Below are positions 26,570 to 35,977 of a stretch of DNA of 64,000 nt, piece after piece. The DNA comes from Solwaraspora sp. WMMD792. Lineage in GTDB: Bacteria; Actinomycetota; Actinomycetes; Mycobacteriales; Micromonosporaceae. Location: contig NZ_JARUBH010000009.1 of the NCBI RefSeq assembly GCF_029626105.1, forward strand, positions 2,170,001 through 2,234,000. Reading direction: 5' to 3'. The position numbers and the translations under genes are program-made. Every line of letters starts with the position of its first letter. The stretch's first letter is position 1. Under the pieces are notes generated by a model. It was given only the letters and a program-made list of their open reading frames with translations. It was not told the origin of the DNA and searched no databases.

Positions 26570-27625
26570 CTACCGCAGCGTCGCGGCCCGGCGGCGGTGC
26601 GACAACGTGACGTGGTGGTGCGCACCGGCGTGCCCGGCCGGGTCGGTGTGCACGGTCGCCGACACCAGCCGGGGCACGGCGTGGGTGAGCTGGTGTTCGG
26701 CGTCGGCGGCCACCTCGTGCGCGGCGAGCAGGCTCAGGTCGGCGTCGACGACGAGGTCGGCTTCGGCGTGCAGCCGGTGGCCGATCCAGCGCAGCCGTAC
26801 CGCTGTCACGTCGCGGACGCCGGGCACCGCGCGCAGGTTCGTTTCGGCGGTGTCGACCAGGGCCGGGTCAACGGCGTCCATCAGCCGCCGGTACACCTCG
26901 CGGGCGGCGTCGCGCAGCACGTACCCGATCGCGACGGTGATGGCGAGGCCGACCAGCGGGTCGGCCCACTGCCAGCCGGCCGCCGCGCCCCCGGCGGCGA
27001 CGACGACGGCCAGCGAGGTGAACCCGTCGGTACGGGCGTGCAGCCCGTCGGCGACCAGCGCGGCCGAGCCGATGCGCCGGCCGACCCGGATCCGGTAGCG
27101 GGCGACGATCTCGTTGCCGGCGAACCCGACGACGCCGGCGGCGGCCACCCACGGCACATGGGTCATCGGCGCCGGGTGGATCAGCCGGTCGACGGCGGTC
27201 CAGCCCGCGGCGATCGCCGAGCCGGCGATGACCACCACGATGACGATGCCGGCGAGATCCTCGGCGCGGCCGAACCCGTACGTGTAGGCGCGGGTGGCGG
27301 CGCGCCGGCCGATCAGGAACGCGATGGCCAGCGGTACGGCGGTCAGCGCGTCGGTGACGTTGTGCAGGGTGTCGCCGAGCAACGCCACCGAGCCGGAGGC
27401 GGCGACGATGACCGCCTGGGCGGCGGCGGTGGCGGCGAGGACCGCCAGGGAGATCCACAGGGCGCGGAGTCCGTCGCGGGACGCTTCGAGGGAGTCGTCG
27501 ACCTTGGCGGCGGTGTCGTGGGTGTGCGGGGTGAGCCGGTGCAGTGCCCGTCGCCACCAGGCCCGCCGCACCGGATGCCGGTGACCGTGCGGGTGGTGGT
27601 CGTGACGGTGGTGGTCGTGGTCCAT
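26570..27625 (-). CDS. Cation diffusion facilitator (CDF) metal efflux transporter
   Basis: Inner-membrane proton/metal antiporter of 351 residues, probably exporting Zn, Co or related divalent metals. The N-terminus is a His-rich tail (HDHHRHDHHPHGHRH). Six hydrophobic helices follow. The paired metal-site motifs are DTLHNVTD in helix 2 and DGLHARTD in helix 5. A cytoplasmic ferredoxin-like C-terminal domain carries VPGVRDVTAVRLRWIGHRLHAEADL and a late HAGAHHH. Its start overlaps the region of the divergent ArsR gene, forming a typical metal-sensor/efflux pair. Confidence 0.92.
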   Translation of the reverse strand: MDHDHHRHDHHPHGHRHPVRRAWWRRALHRLTPHTHDTAAKVDDSLEASRDGLRALWISLAVLAATAAAQAVIVAASGSVALLGDTLHNVTDALTAVPLAIAFLIGRRAATRAYTYGFGRAEDLAGIVIVVVIAGSAIAAGWTAVDRLIHPAPMTHVPWVAAAGVVGFAGNEIVARYRIRVGRRIGSAALVADGLHARTDGFTSLAVVVAAGGAAAGWQWADPLVGLAITVAIGYVLRDAAREVYRRLMDAVDPALVDTAETNLRAVPGVRDVTAVRLRWIGHRLHAEADLVVDADLSLLAAHEVAADAEHQLTHAVPRLVSATVHTDPAGHAGAHHHVTLSHRRRAATLR

Positions 27626-27647
27626 GGCGATGGCAGAATACGTGCTC

Positions 27648-28004
27648 ATGTACGCACGCGACAACGCTGCAGGTGCCATGGATGGGCAGCAGCAACCGAC
27701 CGGCGCACAGGTCGAGACGGCGGTGACCGCGTTGAAGATGCTGGCCGACCCGACCCGGCTACGCCTGCTGTGGCAGCTGCGCGACGGCGAACACGACGTC
27801 GGCACCCTCGCGGCGGCGGTCGGCGCCGCCCGCCCCGCCGTGTCGCAGCACCTGGCGAAACTGCTGCTCGCCGGCCTGGTCGCCAGCCGCCGTGACGGCC
27901 GCCGGGTGCTCTACCGGGCACGCGGCGGCCACGTCCGCCGCCTGGTCACCGAGGCCCTGTCCGCCGCCGACCACCACCTCACCGGCGCACCCGACCACGA
28001 CTGA
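27648..28004 (+). CDS. ArsR/SmtB family metalloregulator
   Basis: Winged-helix repressor of 118 residues. The HTH is TLAAAVGAARPAVSQHLAKLLLAGLVASRRDGRRVLYRA, preceded by ALKMLADPTRLRLLWQLRDGEHDV. The C-terminal helix ends in HHLTGAPDHD, with His/Asp residues suitable for an alpha5 Zn/Co site. Several ATGs are possible (27624, 27630, 27648, 27678). The one at 27648 is favoured because CAGAAT lies at -10 distance and would give a leaderless mRNA. It is divergent from the CDF transporter it presumably represses. A weak CGTGC-N8-GCACG dyad covers the start. Confidence 0.85.
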   Translation: MYARDNAAGAMDGQQQPTGAQVETAVTALKMLADPTRLRLLWQLRDGEHDVGTLAAAVGAARPAVSQHLAKLLLAGLVASRRDGRRVLYRARGGHVRRLVTEALSAADHHLTGAPDHD

Positions 28005-28016
28005 GCCGCCGGCCCG

Positions 28017-28784
28017 TCAGATGATTCCCTGCTGCGTTCGGCCCCGGATCAGGCGCAGCCCGGTCCAGAACGACCACACCGGCCACGCCAGGACGAGCAG
28101 CGCCAGTGACACGAAGCTGATCGTGGACGCGAATCCGCTGGCTGTCGGCGCGTGCGTCAGCAGTTGCAGCCCGAGCAGTACCCCGACCAGCCCGACCCCG
28201 GCCACGATCCCTGTCGCGGCCAGGATTACCGGACCACCGCGACGGATCAGCGCAGCGCTGTTGACCGCCACGAGCCACAGGCCCGGCACGACAGCGCCGA
28301 CCACCGCCACCGCGGCGATCCCGGTGACCACCGACAGCCAGCCGGCGGCGACCGGCCCGGTGCCGGCGAACACTGTGACGAGCACAGCCAGCAGGTACGG
28401 CAGAACGCCGCCACCGTACGCCCGCGCCGTGCGGAACGAACGAACGGCGACCACGATCAACAGCCCGGACGGTGCGGTCAGGAGCAGGAACTCGGCGGCG
28501 TCCTCGCTGCTTGACGGCAGGGCCAGTGCCGTCACGGCGACCGCCGACGTCGCGATCAGCGCGCAGCCGCCGAGGGCCGACAGCCAACGTGTCGGTGCCG
28601 GCACCGACGTGCGGAACTGCACAGCGAGCAGGGGAACCTTGACGATCGTGTCAGCGGCGTACCGCCAGCGGCGCGGTCCGTGGACCTCGATCAGCACGGC
28701 CAGCGACTCCTCCCGCCAGCGGGACCGGTGGGTTGGCGGCAGGACGAACGCGGTCAGCGCGAGCAGCGCCCGCAACAGTCGCAT
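28017..28784 (-). CDS. Multi-pass membrane protein coupled to PadR regulator
   Basis: Protein of 255 residues. A short conserved-looking N-terminal segment (MRLLRALLALTAFVLPPTHRSRWREESLAVLIEV with GPRRWRYAADTIVKVP) is followed by five to six transmembrane helices and a basic tail. The start codon overlaps the stop of the upstream PadR gene (TGATG), so the two are translationally coupled. Similar PadR-plus-membrane-protein pairs occur widely in actinobacteria and Firmicutes. The membrane partner has no assigned function and may be a channel, an exporter or an antagonist of the regulator. Confidence 0.72.
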   Translation of the reverse strand: MRLLRALLALTAFVLPPTHRSRWREESLAVLIEVHGPRRWRYAADTIVKVPLLAVQFRTSVPAPTRWLSALGGCALIATSAVAVTALALPSSSEDAAEFLLLTAPSGLLIVVAVRSFRTARAYGGGVLPYLLAVLVTVFAGTGPVAAGWLSVVTGIAAVAVVGAVVPGLWLVAVNSAALIRRGGPVILAATGIVAGVGLVGVLLGLQLLTHAPTASGFASTISFVSLALLVLAWPVWSFWTGLRLIRGRTQQGII

Positions 28785-29116
28785 CAGTACCCCTCCCCAG
28801 CGGCGGGCCAACCGAGCGCCATGCGTGTCGGGCCACGGCGGCGCTGTGCCGCCGTGGCCCGTGCGACCTGTACCGCGGCCACGCCGTCGGCCGTCAACCG
28901 GTAGTAACGCCGACGGGGCCGCCCGGCCGCGTGTTCGTCGACGGCCTCCCACTGGCTGTGCAGCCAGCCGGCCTGTTCGAGCCGGGCCAGGATCGGATAG
29001 ACCGTTCCGGGCAGCAGGCCGGTCGATTCGACGATCTCCAACCCGTACCGCTGTTGGTCGGGCACCTCGGCCAGCGCCTGCAGCACCAGCCGAACCTGTA
29101 ACGTCATCCTGGGCAT
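28784..29116 (-). CDS. PadR family transcriptional regulator
   Basis: Winged-helix regulator of 110 residues: LQVRLVLQALAEVPDQQRYGLEIVE, STGLLPGTVYPILARLEQAGWLHSQWE and PRRRYYRLTADG are the classic PadR segments. The C-terminal dimerisation helix is short, placing it in the PadR-s2-like small group. The ATG lies just after an AT-rich TATATAGAGT stretch, possibly a -10/operator. It forms an operon with the membrane protein downstream, through an overlapping stop/start. Confidence 0.88.
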   Translation of the reverse strand: MPRMTLQVRLVLQALAEVPDQQRYGLEIVESTGLLPGTVYPILARLEQAGWLHSQWEAVDEHAAGRPRRRYYRLTADGVAAVQVARATAAQRRRGPTRMALGWPAAGEGY

Positions 29117-29202
29117 ACTCGTACTCTATATAGCATGTCAACCGGCGTCGGCCGGGAAACACAGTGTCGCCTGGCGTGGACGGCTCGCTAGCATCGCGGG
29201 CT

Positions 29203-30120
29203 GTGGACGACAGACGCTGGCGCGATCCGCAGTGGTTGGCCCGGGTTCGGGACTGGGTCGACGACCGGCTCGGCGAGCTCGGCATGACCCGGACCGGTCC
29301 GGCCGTGCAGCCGCACATCTATCCGTGGTCGACGGTGCTGCGCGTACCGACCGACGCCGGAGACGTCTGGTTCAAGGCCAACACCGAGTCGCTGCGCCAG
29401 GAAGCCGCCGTCGTGACGCGGATCGCCGCCCGCCGCCCCGACGCGGTGCCGCCGCTGCTGGCCGCCGACCTCGACACCGGGTGGATGCTGATGGCCGACG
29501 CCGGGGAAACGCTGCGGGTGGTGACGCAGCGCGAGCAGAGTCTGGACCGGTGGTACGACGTGCTGCCGCTGTACGCTGCGGTGCAGCTCGACCTGGCCGA
29601 CGACGTCGACGACCTGCTCGCCCTCGGCGTGCCCGACCGGCGGCTGGCCACCCTGCCGCAGGCGTACGAACGGATCATCGGCGCCGTCGGCGCGGAGCGA
29701 CGCTTCCGCGACGCGGCGCCGATGGTGGCCGACCTGTGCGCCGAGCTCGCGCAGTACGGGCTGCCGGAACTGCTGCAGCACGACGACCTGCACGACGCGC
29801 AGGTCTTCGTCCGCGACGGCCGCCACCTCATCATGGACTGGGGCGACGCCTGCGTGTCGCACCCGTTCCTCACCCTGTCGGTCACCCTCGAAGGTGGGCT
29901 GGCGTGGGGGCTCGCCGACGTGCGGGACTCGGTCGACACCGCGCCGTTCCGGGACGCCTACCTGGCGCCGTACGCCGAACGGTTCACCGGCGACCTGGTG
30001 GCCGCCACCCGGGTGGCTATGCGCCTGGGCTGGGTGTGCCGCGCGGTCAACGGGCACGTGCCCGGCGACGACAAGCAGACCCTGACCCGGCTACGGATGT
30101 TCCTCGACGGCCGACCGTAG
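29203..30120 (+). CDS. APH-family phosphotransferase
   Basis: Kinase-fold protein of 305 residues. The APH catalytic loop is LLQHDDLHDAQVFV and the metal site is HLIMDWGDACVSHPF. The N-lobe has the lysine segment VWFKANTESLRQEAAVV. The C-terminal part (TLTRLRMFLDGRP) is typical of the Ser/Thr or uncharacterised phosphotransferase subgroup common in Streptomyces and Micromonospora. The substrate is unknown. GTG at 29203 is preferred; another GTG at 29164 would add 13 residues. Confidence 0.75.
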   Translation: MDDRRWRDPQWLARVRDWVDDRLGELGMTRTGPAVQPHIYPWSTVLRVPTDAGDVWFKANTESLRQEAAVVTRIAARRPDAVPPLLAADLDTGWMLMADAGETLRVVTQREQSLDRWYDVLPLYAAVQLDLADDVDDLLALGVPDRRLATLPQAYERIIGAVGAERRFRDAAPMVADLCAELAQYGLPELLQHDDLHDAQVFVRDGRHLIMDWGDACVSHPFLTLSVTLEGGLAWGLADVRDSVDTAPFRDAYLAPYAERFTGDLVAATRVAMRLGWVCRAVNGHVPGDDKQTLTRLRMFLDGRP

Positions 30121-31818
<1,698 letters not shown>

Positions 31819-31857
31819 GGCCGGCTCGCGGCGGAATCGCCCGCTACCCTGGATGAC

Positions 31858-32217
31858 GTGAGACGCAGCGAAGCCGAGGGTGGCATCGTGCCGTACCTGG
31901 CTCGGCCGGGTCGTCGCGCGGCAGTCGTTACTGACCTCGCGCAGCTGCGCGGACCAGTCAGTGGCGTCGTCGAGTTGCCGCATCGGCTGCACTGGCAGCC
32001 CGACCGCCGGGTCAATCTCGACAACCCCGCACTGCTGCGGTGGATGTACGAAACCGTTCTGGTCGAGGCGGCCACCCCGGTCGAGCTGGTCACCTGGCTG
32101 CACGGCCCGACGCTGGTCCGGCTCTGGCTGGACCTGTGGGTTCCACGTGGCGTCAGACAGGCCTGGGAGCAACGGCACCCGCAGCTGCGCAGCGCCCACC
32201 AGCCCGCCGCCGCGTGA
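31858..32217 (+). CDS. Small protein preceding an AbiEii-like nucleotidyltransferase
   Basis: Protein of 119 residues: an N-terminal basic arm, LAQLRGPVSGVVELPHRLHWQPDRRVNLDNPALLRWMYETVLVEA, then LVTWLHGPTLVRLWLDLWVPRGVRQAWEQRHP. I recall this as a conserved actinobacterial family usually placed directly before an AbiEii/nucleotidyltransferase gene, as a likely partner or antitoxin. The function is not established. Its stop overlaps the next gene's GTG (GTGA), indicating coupling. Here that next gene is broken, so this protein may be orphaned. Confidence 0.6.
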   Translation: MRRSEAEGGIVPYLARPGRRAAVVTDLAQLRGPVSGVVELPHRLHWQPDRRVNLDNPALLRWMYETVLVEAATPVELVTWLHGPTLVRLWLDLWVPRGVRQAWEQRHPQLRSAHQPAAA

Positions 32218-32587
32218 CATCAGAGGAGTTCCAGGCCGAGGTGGCACGGCTGGCGCTCGGCGTGGCCCAGCGACACGGCTTCGCGTTAGCGGGCGGACAC
32301 GCGCTGATTGCATACGGCGTGGTGGACCGGCCAACCGAAGACGTCGACCTGTTCACGGACCAGTCCGGATCGATACTGCCGCCGCCCTCGCCCGCTACCC
32401 CAGGGATCGGCTGATCGAGCTCGCCCGGCAGGCGGATTCTGGTCTGACCGAGGAGGACTTCACCGATGCCATGCAGCGGCTGGACCGGATGGACGACGCC
32501 GTCTTCCGCGAGATCTATGGGCTGACCGCGACACAGGTCAACGAGATTCGCCACTGCTTCTCCACCTGGCCGAGGTTTGCGCCCTGA
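32214..32587 (+). pseudogene. AbiEii-like nucleotidyltransferase with internal deletion and frameshift
   Basis: The first reading frame encodes a good nucleotidyltransferase N-terminus (VTSEEFQAEVARLALGVAQ, then FALAGGHALIAYG and TEDVDLF, the G-G and DxD active-site parts) but leaves frame near 32363 and stops at 32414. From the same point a different frame encodes the typical C-terminus (IDTAAALARYPRDRLIELARQA ... FTDAMQRLDRMDDAVF). About 100 central codons are absent, so this is a deletion that also shifted frame. The active-site pair is present but the protein cannot be functional as a full enzyme. Confidence 0.7.
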
Positions 32588-32698
32588 CCCGCGCGGGCAG
32601 GCGGCCCGGTAGGTTGGGGCTGTCTCGGTGAGCGGCCACGTACGCATGGTCAGGTGGCCGGTCCACCGTGGCGCTGAGCGGACAGGGGAGGCCCTCGG

Positions 32699-33358
32699 GT
32701 GAAGATCATCGCGTTGTCCTGCACACAGAAGCGTCTGCCGTCACTGACCGACGCGTTGCTCGAGGCGGCGATCAGCGGTGTCGTCCGGGAGGTCTGCGAC
32801 GCGCGGATCGAGCGGATCCGGTTGATCGACCATCGCATCGCGATGTGCGAGGGCGAGGACACCTGCCTGGACCCCGAGGTGGGACGGTGCACACTCGACG
32901 ACGACTTCGCGCAGGTCGTCGACCTGGCCGAGGGCGCGCAGGCGATGCTGCTCGCCATGCCGGTGTACGCGGGCAACGTACCGGCGGTGTTGAAGATCTT
33001 CCAGGAGCGGTTGAAGAGTTTCATGAACGCCGGGCAGCGCCCGTTCGGCAACCTGCTGGTGGGGACGATCGTGCATTCGCGCACGATGCTGACCGAGCCC
33101 GCGCTGGGTTCGTTGTTCCCGTGGTACCTGCGGCTACGGAACAGGAACGTGGCGTCGGCGTGCGTCACCCAGGGCGAGCATCAGGACCTGACCCGTACCG
33201 CGGCGGTCGACCTGTGTGTGGCGGTGGGCCGGCAGCTCGGCATGACACTCGACGTCAGCCGGTCGCCGGCGCACGCGCGAACGGCGTTGCCGGTGGTTCA
33301 GTCGCCGGTCCGGCCACGCTGCGGCGACCCGGCCGCGTCGTCGCCTTCCGGCGGGTGA
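32699..33358 (+). CDS. NADPH-dependent FMN reductase/flavodoxin family protein
   Basis: Protein of 219 residues with a flavodoxin-like fold: N-terminal strand KIIALSCTQKRLPSLTDALLEAAI, the Cys-containing CEGEDTCLDPEVGRC (WrbA/iron-sulfur flavoprotein-like region), LLAMPVYAGNVPAVLKIFQERLKSF and LLVGTIVHSRTM. The C-terminal 30 residues are low-complexity. It probably binds FMN and acts in electron transfer or quinone/iron reduction. It starts with GTG after a short gap and converges with the leftward dioxygenase operon, overlapping its last gene by about 60 bp. It might supply electrons to the dioxygenase, but that is inference only. Confidence 0.78.
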   Translation: MKIIALSCTQKRLPSLTDALLEAAISGVVREVCDARIERIRLIDHRIAMCEGEDTCLDPEVGRCTLDDDFAQVVDLAEGAQAMLLAMPVYAGNVPAVLKIFQERLKSFMNAGQRPFGNLLVGTIVHSRTMLTEPALGSLFPWYLRLRNRNVASACVTQGEHQDLTRTAAVDLCVAVGRQLGMTLDVSRSPAHARTALPVVQSPVRPRCGDPAASSPSGG

Positions 33359-33837
33359 GCGGACTCCGCGCGCCAGGTGCACCCGTCGCCGGCCTGGTCG
33401 CACGACACCGTGACGTCCGGTTCCACGTAGCGGGCGGCGATCGCCGTGTTGAGTTCCTGGCAGTACGGGCACGGTGACGAGAAGGTCAGCACGACGCCGG
33501 CGCGGGCGGCCCGTCTGCGGTAGCGGAGGATCCCGCAGTCGGCGTTGCGCAGCACGGTGCCGGACGGCTGGGGTTCACTGGTCACCGCCGAGTCGTACAG
33601 CAGCAGTTGACGTTGCAGCCGGGTCATGAAGTGGTCGGTGGCGGACACCCCGGCTGGCCGTTGCGCCCGCAGCAGGTCGGCGGTGATGCGCGAGTTGGCC
33701 TGGATCCACGCGGCCAGGCCTTCTTCGCCGTGCTCGGCCAGGATGAACTCCTCGGCGGCGGCCTGGGCCTCGAAGAACCGCTGCCGCCACAGGTCGACCT
33801 TCTCGGCCGCGTCGAGGGGAGAGGGTTCACCGGTCAT
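33298..33837 (-). CDS. Cys-rich protein of unknown function, last gene of the dioxygenase operon
   Basis: Protein of 179 residues. The N-terminal half is helical (DAAEKVDLWRQRFFEAQAAAEEFILAEHG, then LAAWIQANSRITADLL). The C-terminal half is Cys-rich: NADCGILRYRR, SSPCPYCQELNTAIAARYV and VSCDQAGDGCTWR. The end vaguely resembles 4-vinyl-reductase or thiazoline-carboxylate-hydrolase families, in which a similar GD-C-W/F ending occurs. I do not assign a function. It overlaps the stop of the carboxymuconolactone-decarboxylase-like gene by 11 bp, so it is part of that operon. Confidence 0.6.
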   Translation of the reverse strand: MTGEPSPLDAAEKVDLWRQRFFEAQAAAEEFILAEHGEEGLAAWIQANSRITADLLRAQRPAGVSATDHFMTRLQRQLLLYDSAVTSEPQPSGTVLRNADCGILRYRRRAARAGVVLTFSSPCPYCQELNTAIAARYVEPDVTVSCDQAGDGCTWRAESAHPPEGDDAAGSPQRGRTGD

Positions 33838-34219
33838 CGTCGGTGTCCCGGCCGGTGGCGGCGTCCAGTTCGGCGAAGACCTCCTGGGCGACCCGCAGCC
33901 CGTTGTTGGCGACCGGCCAGCCGCCGTAGTAGGCCAGCTGGATGATGACTTCGATGATCTTCTCCCGCGACATTCCCAGGTGCAGGGCGGCACCGATGTG
34001 CCCGCGCAGCTCCCAGTCGGTGCGCGCCAGCGCGACCGCGCTCAACGCGACCAGTTCACGTTCCTCGACGCTCAGGTGCGGGCGGGTCCAGATCTCACCG
34101 AACAGATGGTCGACGGTGATCTGCAGGAACTCCGGGTAGGAACCGGGGCGCGGTTCGCGGCCGAAGACCTGCTGGAACATGGCCTCACCGCGGTCACGGC
34201 GGGCAGCCGGCTGATCCAT
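33827..34219 (-). CDS. Carboxymuconolactone decarboxylase (CMD) family protein
   Basis: All-helical protein of 130 residues of the gamma-CMD type (FLQITVDHLFGEIWTRPHLSVEERELVALSAVALA, RGHIGAALHLGMSREKIIEVIIQLAYYGG). There are no cysteines, so it lacks the CxxC of AhpD peroxidoreductases and is closer to 4-carboxymuconolactone decarboxylase. Studied relatives decarboxylate beta-ketoadipate-pathway lactones; other members modify natural products. It is three bases after the MFS gene stop. Confidence 0.84.
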   Translation of the reverse strand: MDQPAARRDRGEAMFQQVFGREPRPGSYPEFLQITVDHLFGEIWTRPHLSVEERELVALSAVALARTDWELRGHIGAALHLGMSREKIIEVIIQLAYYGGWPVANNGLRVAQEVFAELDAATGRDTDDDR

Positions 34220-34222
34220 CGG

Positions 34223-35452
34223 TCAACTCCTTCGGGTCGGTGGGACAGTGTTCGTCGGTCGAACCGTGGTCAACGTCCACGCCGCCGCGAAGGCGACGAC
34301 CAGCAGCGCCGTGCCGCTGCCGAAGGCGGCCGCGACGCCCGCCTGCTCGGCGACGAGCCCGACGACGACCGGTCCAACGACGGCACCGATGTCGGTGCAC
34401 ATCGAGAAGACGGCGACGCCGCTGCCGGCCCGGCCGGCGACGACGTCCCCGATCAGCGCGGCCGGTGCGGCGTTGAGCAGCGCCGATCCGGCCGCGTACC
34501 CGCAGAGTCCGACGACGAGCCAGGTGTAGGTGTCCACGAACACCAGGGAGGTGATCGCTGTGGCGGCCAGCCCGGTGCCGGCGATCATGGCGGGTCGCCG
34601 GCCGGCCCGGTCGACGACCCGACCGGCCGGCATGATCAGCAGCGCCTGGACGACGGCGGAGATGGTGAACGCCCACCCGACCCAGGTCACGTCGTGTCCC
34701 CACCCGACGACCACGGTGGGGACCAGCGCGCTGCGCAGTCCGAACAGGACCCAGCCCTGCGCCAGCGCCGCCGTACAGGCCACCAGGTAGCGCCGGTCCC
34801 GCAGCAGGACCGGCAGTCGGACCCCGGTACGGCCCGGTTGGGTGCCGGGGCGCGGGCCGGTCCGCAGCACTGCCAGGGTCAGCACCGTGGCGGCCAGCAG
34901 CAGTACGGCGTACGCGATGAACGGCGCGGACAGGGTGATGAGCGCGAACAGCCCGCCGAGTGCCGGCCCGCAGATGCCGCCGAGCAGGAAGCCCGCCTCG
35001 AACACGGCGCTGGCCCGGCCCCGCTGTTCGGCGGGGGCGACCGCCAGCAGCGTCGCCAGCGCGGACACCGAGAACAGCACCGAGCCGACGCCGCCGAGGC
35101 CGCGGAACACGAGCAGTTGCCCGTACGACCCGGCGAACGCGGTCAGGGCCGAGGAGACCGCGCACAGCAGCAGGCCGGCGACGAGCACCCGCCGTTCCCC
35201 GAACCGGGCGGCGAGCCGGCCGCAGAACGGGCTGGCGGCCAGCCGCAGCAACGCGAACAGGGCGACGAGCACGCCGATCTGGGCCGGTCCGGCCCCGAAC
35301 GTCGCCGCGTAGACCGGCAGCACCGGCAGCACCAGCCCAAGGCCCAGCATGACGCAGCCACCGACGACACTGAGGACGTAGACCTCGCGGGGCAGACCCG
35401 GCGGCGCGGTGGCGGCGACGGGCGGGGCGCTGCCCGGGGCGGCCACCGTCAC
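34223..35452 (-). CDS. MFS transporter
   Basis: Major facilitator of 409 residues with 12 predicted helices. The first cytoplasmic loop holds FCGRLAARFGERRVLVAG and motif A recurs in the second half (PAGRVVDRAGRRPAMIAG). VLPVLPVYAATFGAGPAQIGVLVALFALLRL is typical of drug-efflux (DHA1) types. The gene is in the middle of the MGT/Rieske operon, which suggests export of the pathway's product or substrate. The substrate itself is not predictable from the sequence. Confidence 0.87.
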   Translation of the reverse strand: MTVAAPGSAPPVAATAPPGLPREVYVLSVVGGCVMLGLGLVLPVLPVYAATFGAGPAQIGVLVALFALLRLAASPFCGRLAARFGERRVLVAGLLLCAVSSALTAFAGSYGQLLVFRGLGGVGSVLFSVSALATLLAVAPAEQRGRASAVFEAGFLLGGICGPALGGLFALITLSAPFIAYAVLLLAATVLTLAVLRTGPRPGTQPGRTGVRLPVLLRDRRYLVACTAALAQGWVLFGLRSALVPTVVVGWGHDVTWVGWAFTISAVVQALLIMPAGRVVDRAGRRPAMIAGTGLAATAITSLVFVDTYTWLVVGLCGYAAGSALLNAAPAALIGDVVAGRAGSGVAVFSMCTDIGAVVGPVVVGLVAEQAGVAAAFGSGTALLVVAFAAAWTLTTVRPTNTVPPTRRS

Positions 35453-35459
35453 TGTCCGG

Positions 35460-35972
35460 TCACAGGATGATGCTGAGCTTGCCGTGCTCGTACAACGTCT
35501 CGTGGTCGAGCACGACGAGTCGGCGGCGGACCCGGAACGTCCCGCCGTCGACGACGAGCTCGAACCGGTACTTGCCGACGTACGCGTCGGAGCGCCCGTG
35601 CCCGAACCGGTGCACGACGACGTTCGCCGCCACGTCGAGGTGGGTGCCCCGGTCAGCCAGGATCTCCACGTTGGTGATCATCCGGTTGGTCCGCGACCGG
35701 GGGTTCTCGCACCACACCTCGCCGTTGAGCAGCTGTTCGATGCGCTGGCGCAGCCGGGCGGCGTCGTCGTCGATGAGGCCGAGCGCGTCGGCCGGCTCGC
35801 CGCGCACGTCGGTGGCCGGCACCGAGTAGCGGATGTCGGCGGTCAGCATCTCGTCGTACCACTGGCGTAGCCGCCACTCGTCGAGCAGCCGCGCCTCCCG
35901 GAAGAGGAACTGGCTCACCCGGTGCCACAGCCGCACCTGGGCCGCGTCGTCGACCGTCAGCTCGGTGATCAT
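35460..35972 (-). CDS. Aromatic-ring-hydroxylating dioxygenase, beta subunit
   Basis: Small (beta) subunit of 170 residues with a cystatin-like/SnoaL fold. Features are VSQFLFREARLLDEWRLRQWYDEMLTADIRYSVP, SRTNRMITNVEI, VAANVVVHRFGHGR and the C-terminal VVLDHETLYEHGKLSIIL. It supports assembly of the alpha3beta3 hexamer and has no catalytic metal. ATG at 35972 is used; an upstream GTG lies at 35978. It starts just five bases after the alpha gene. Confidence 0.9.
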   Translation of the reverse strand: MITELTVDDAAQVRLWHRVSQFLFREARLLDEWRLRQWYDEMLTADIRYSVPATDVRGEPADALGLIDDDAARLRQRIEQLLNGEVWCENPRSRTNRMITNVEILADRGTHLDVAANVVVHRFGHGRSDAYVGKYRFELVVDGGTFRVRRRLVVLDHETLYEHGKLSIIL

Positions 35973-35977
35973 CGTGG

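Noticed and set aside
33626-35470. Very long open frame on the plus strand across the MFS and CMD genes
   Set aside because: It is a shadow of the leftward operon; its translation has no family features and the opposite strand encodes clear proteins.
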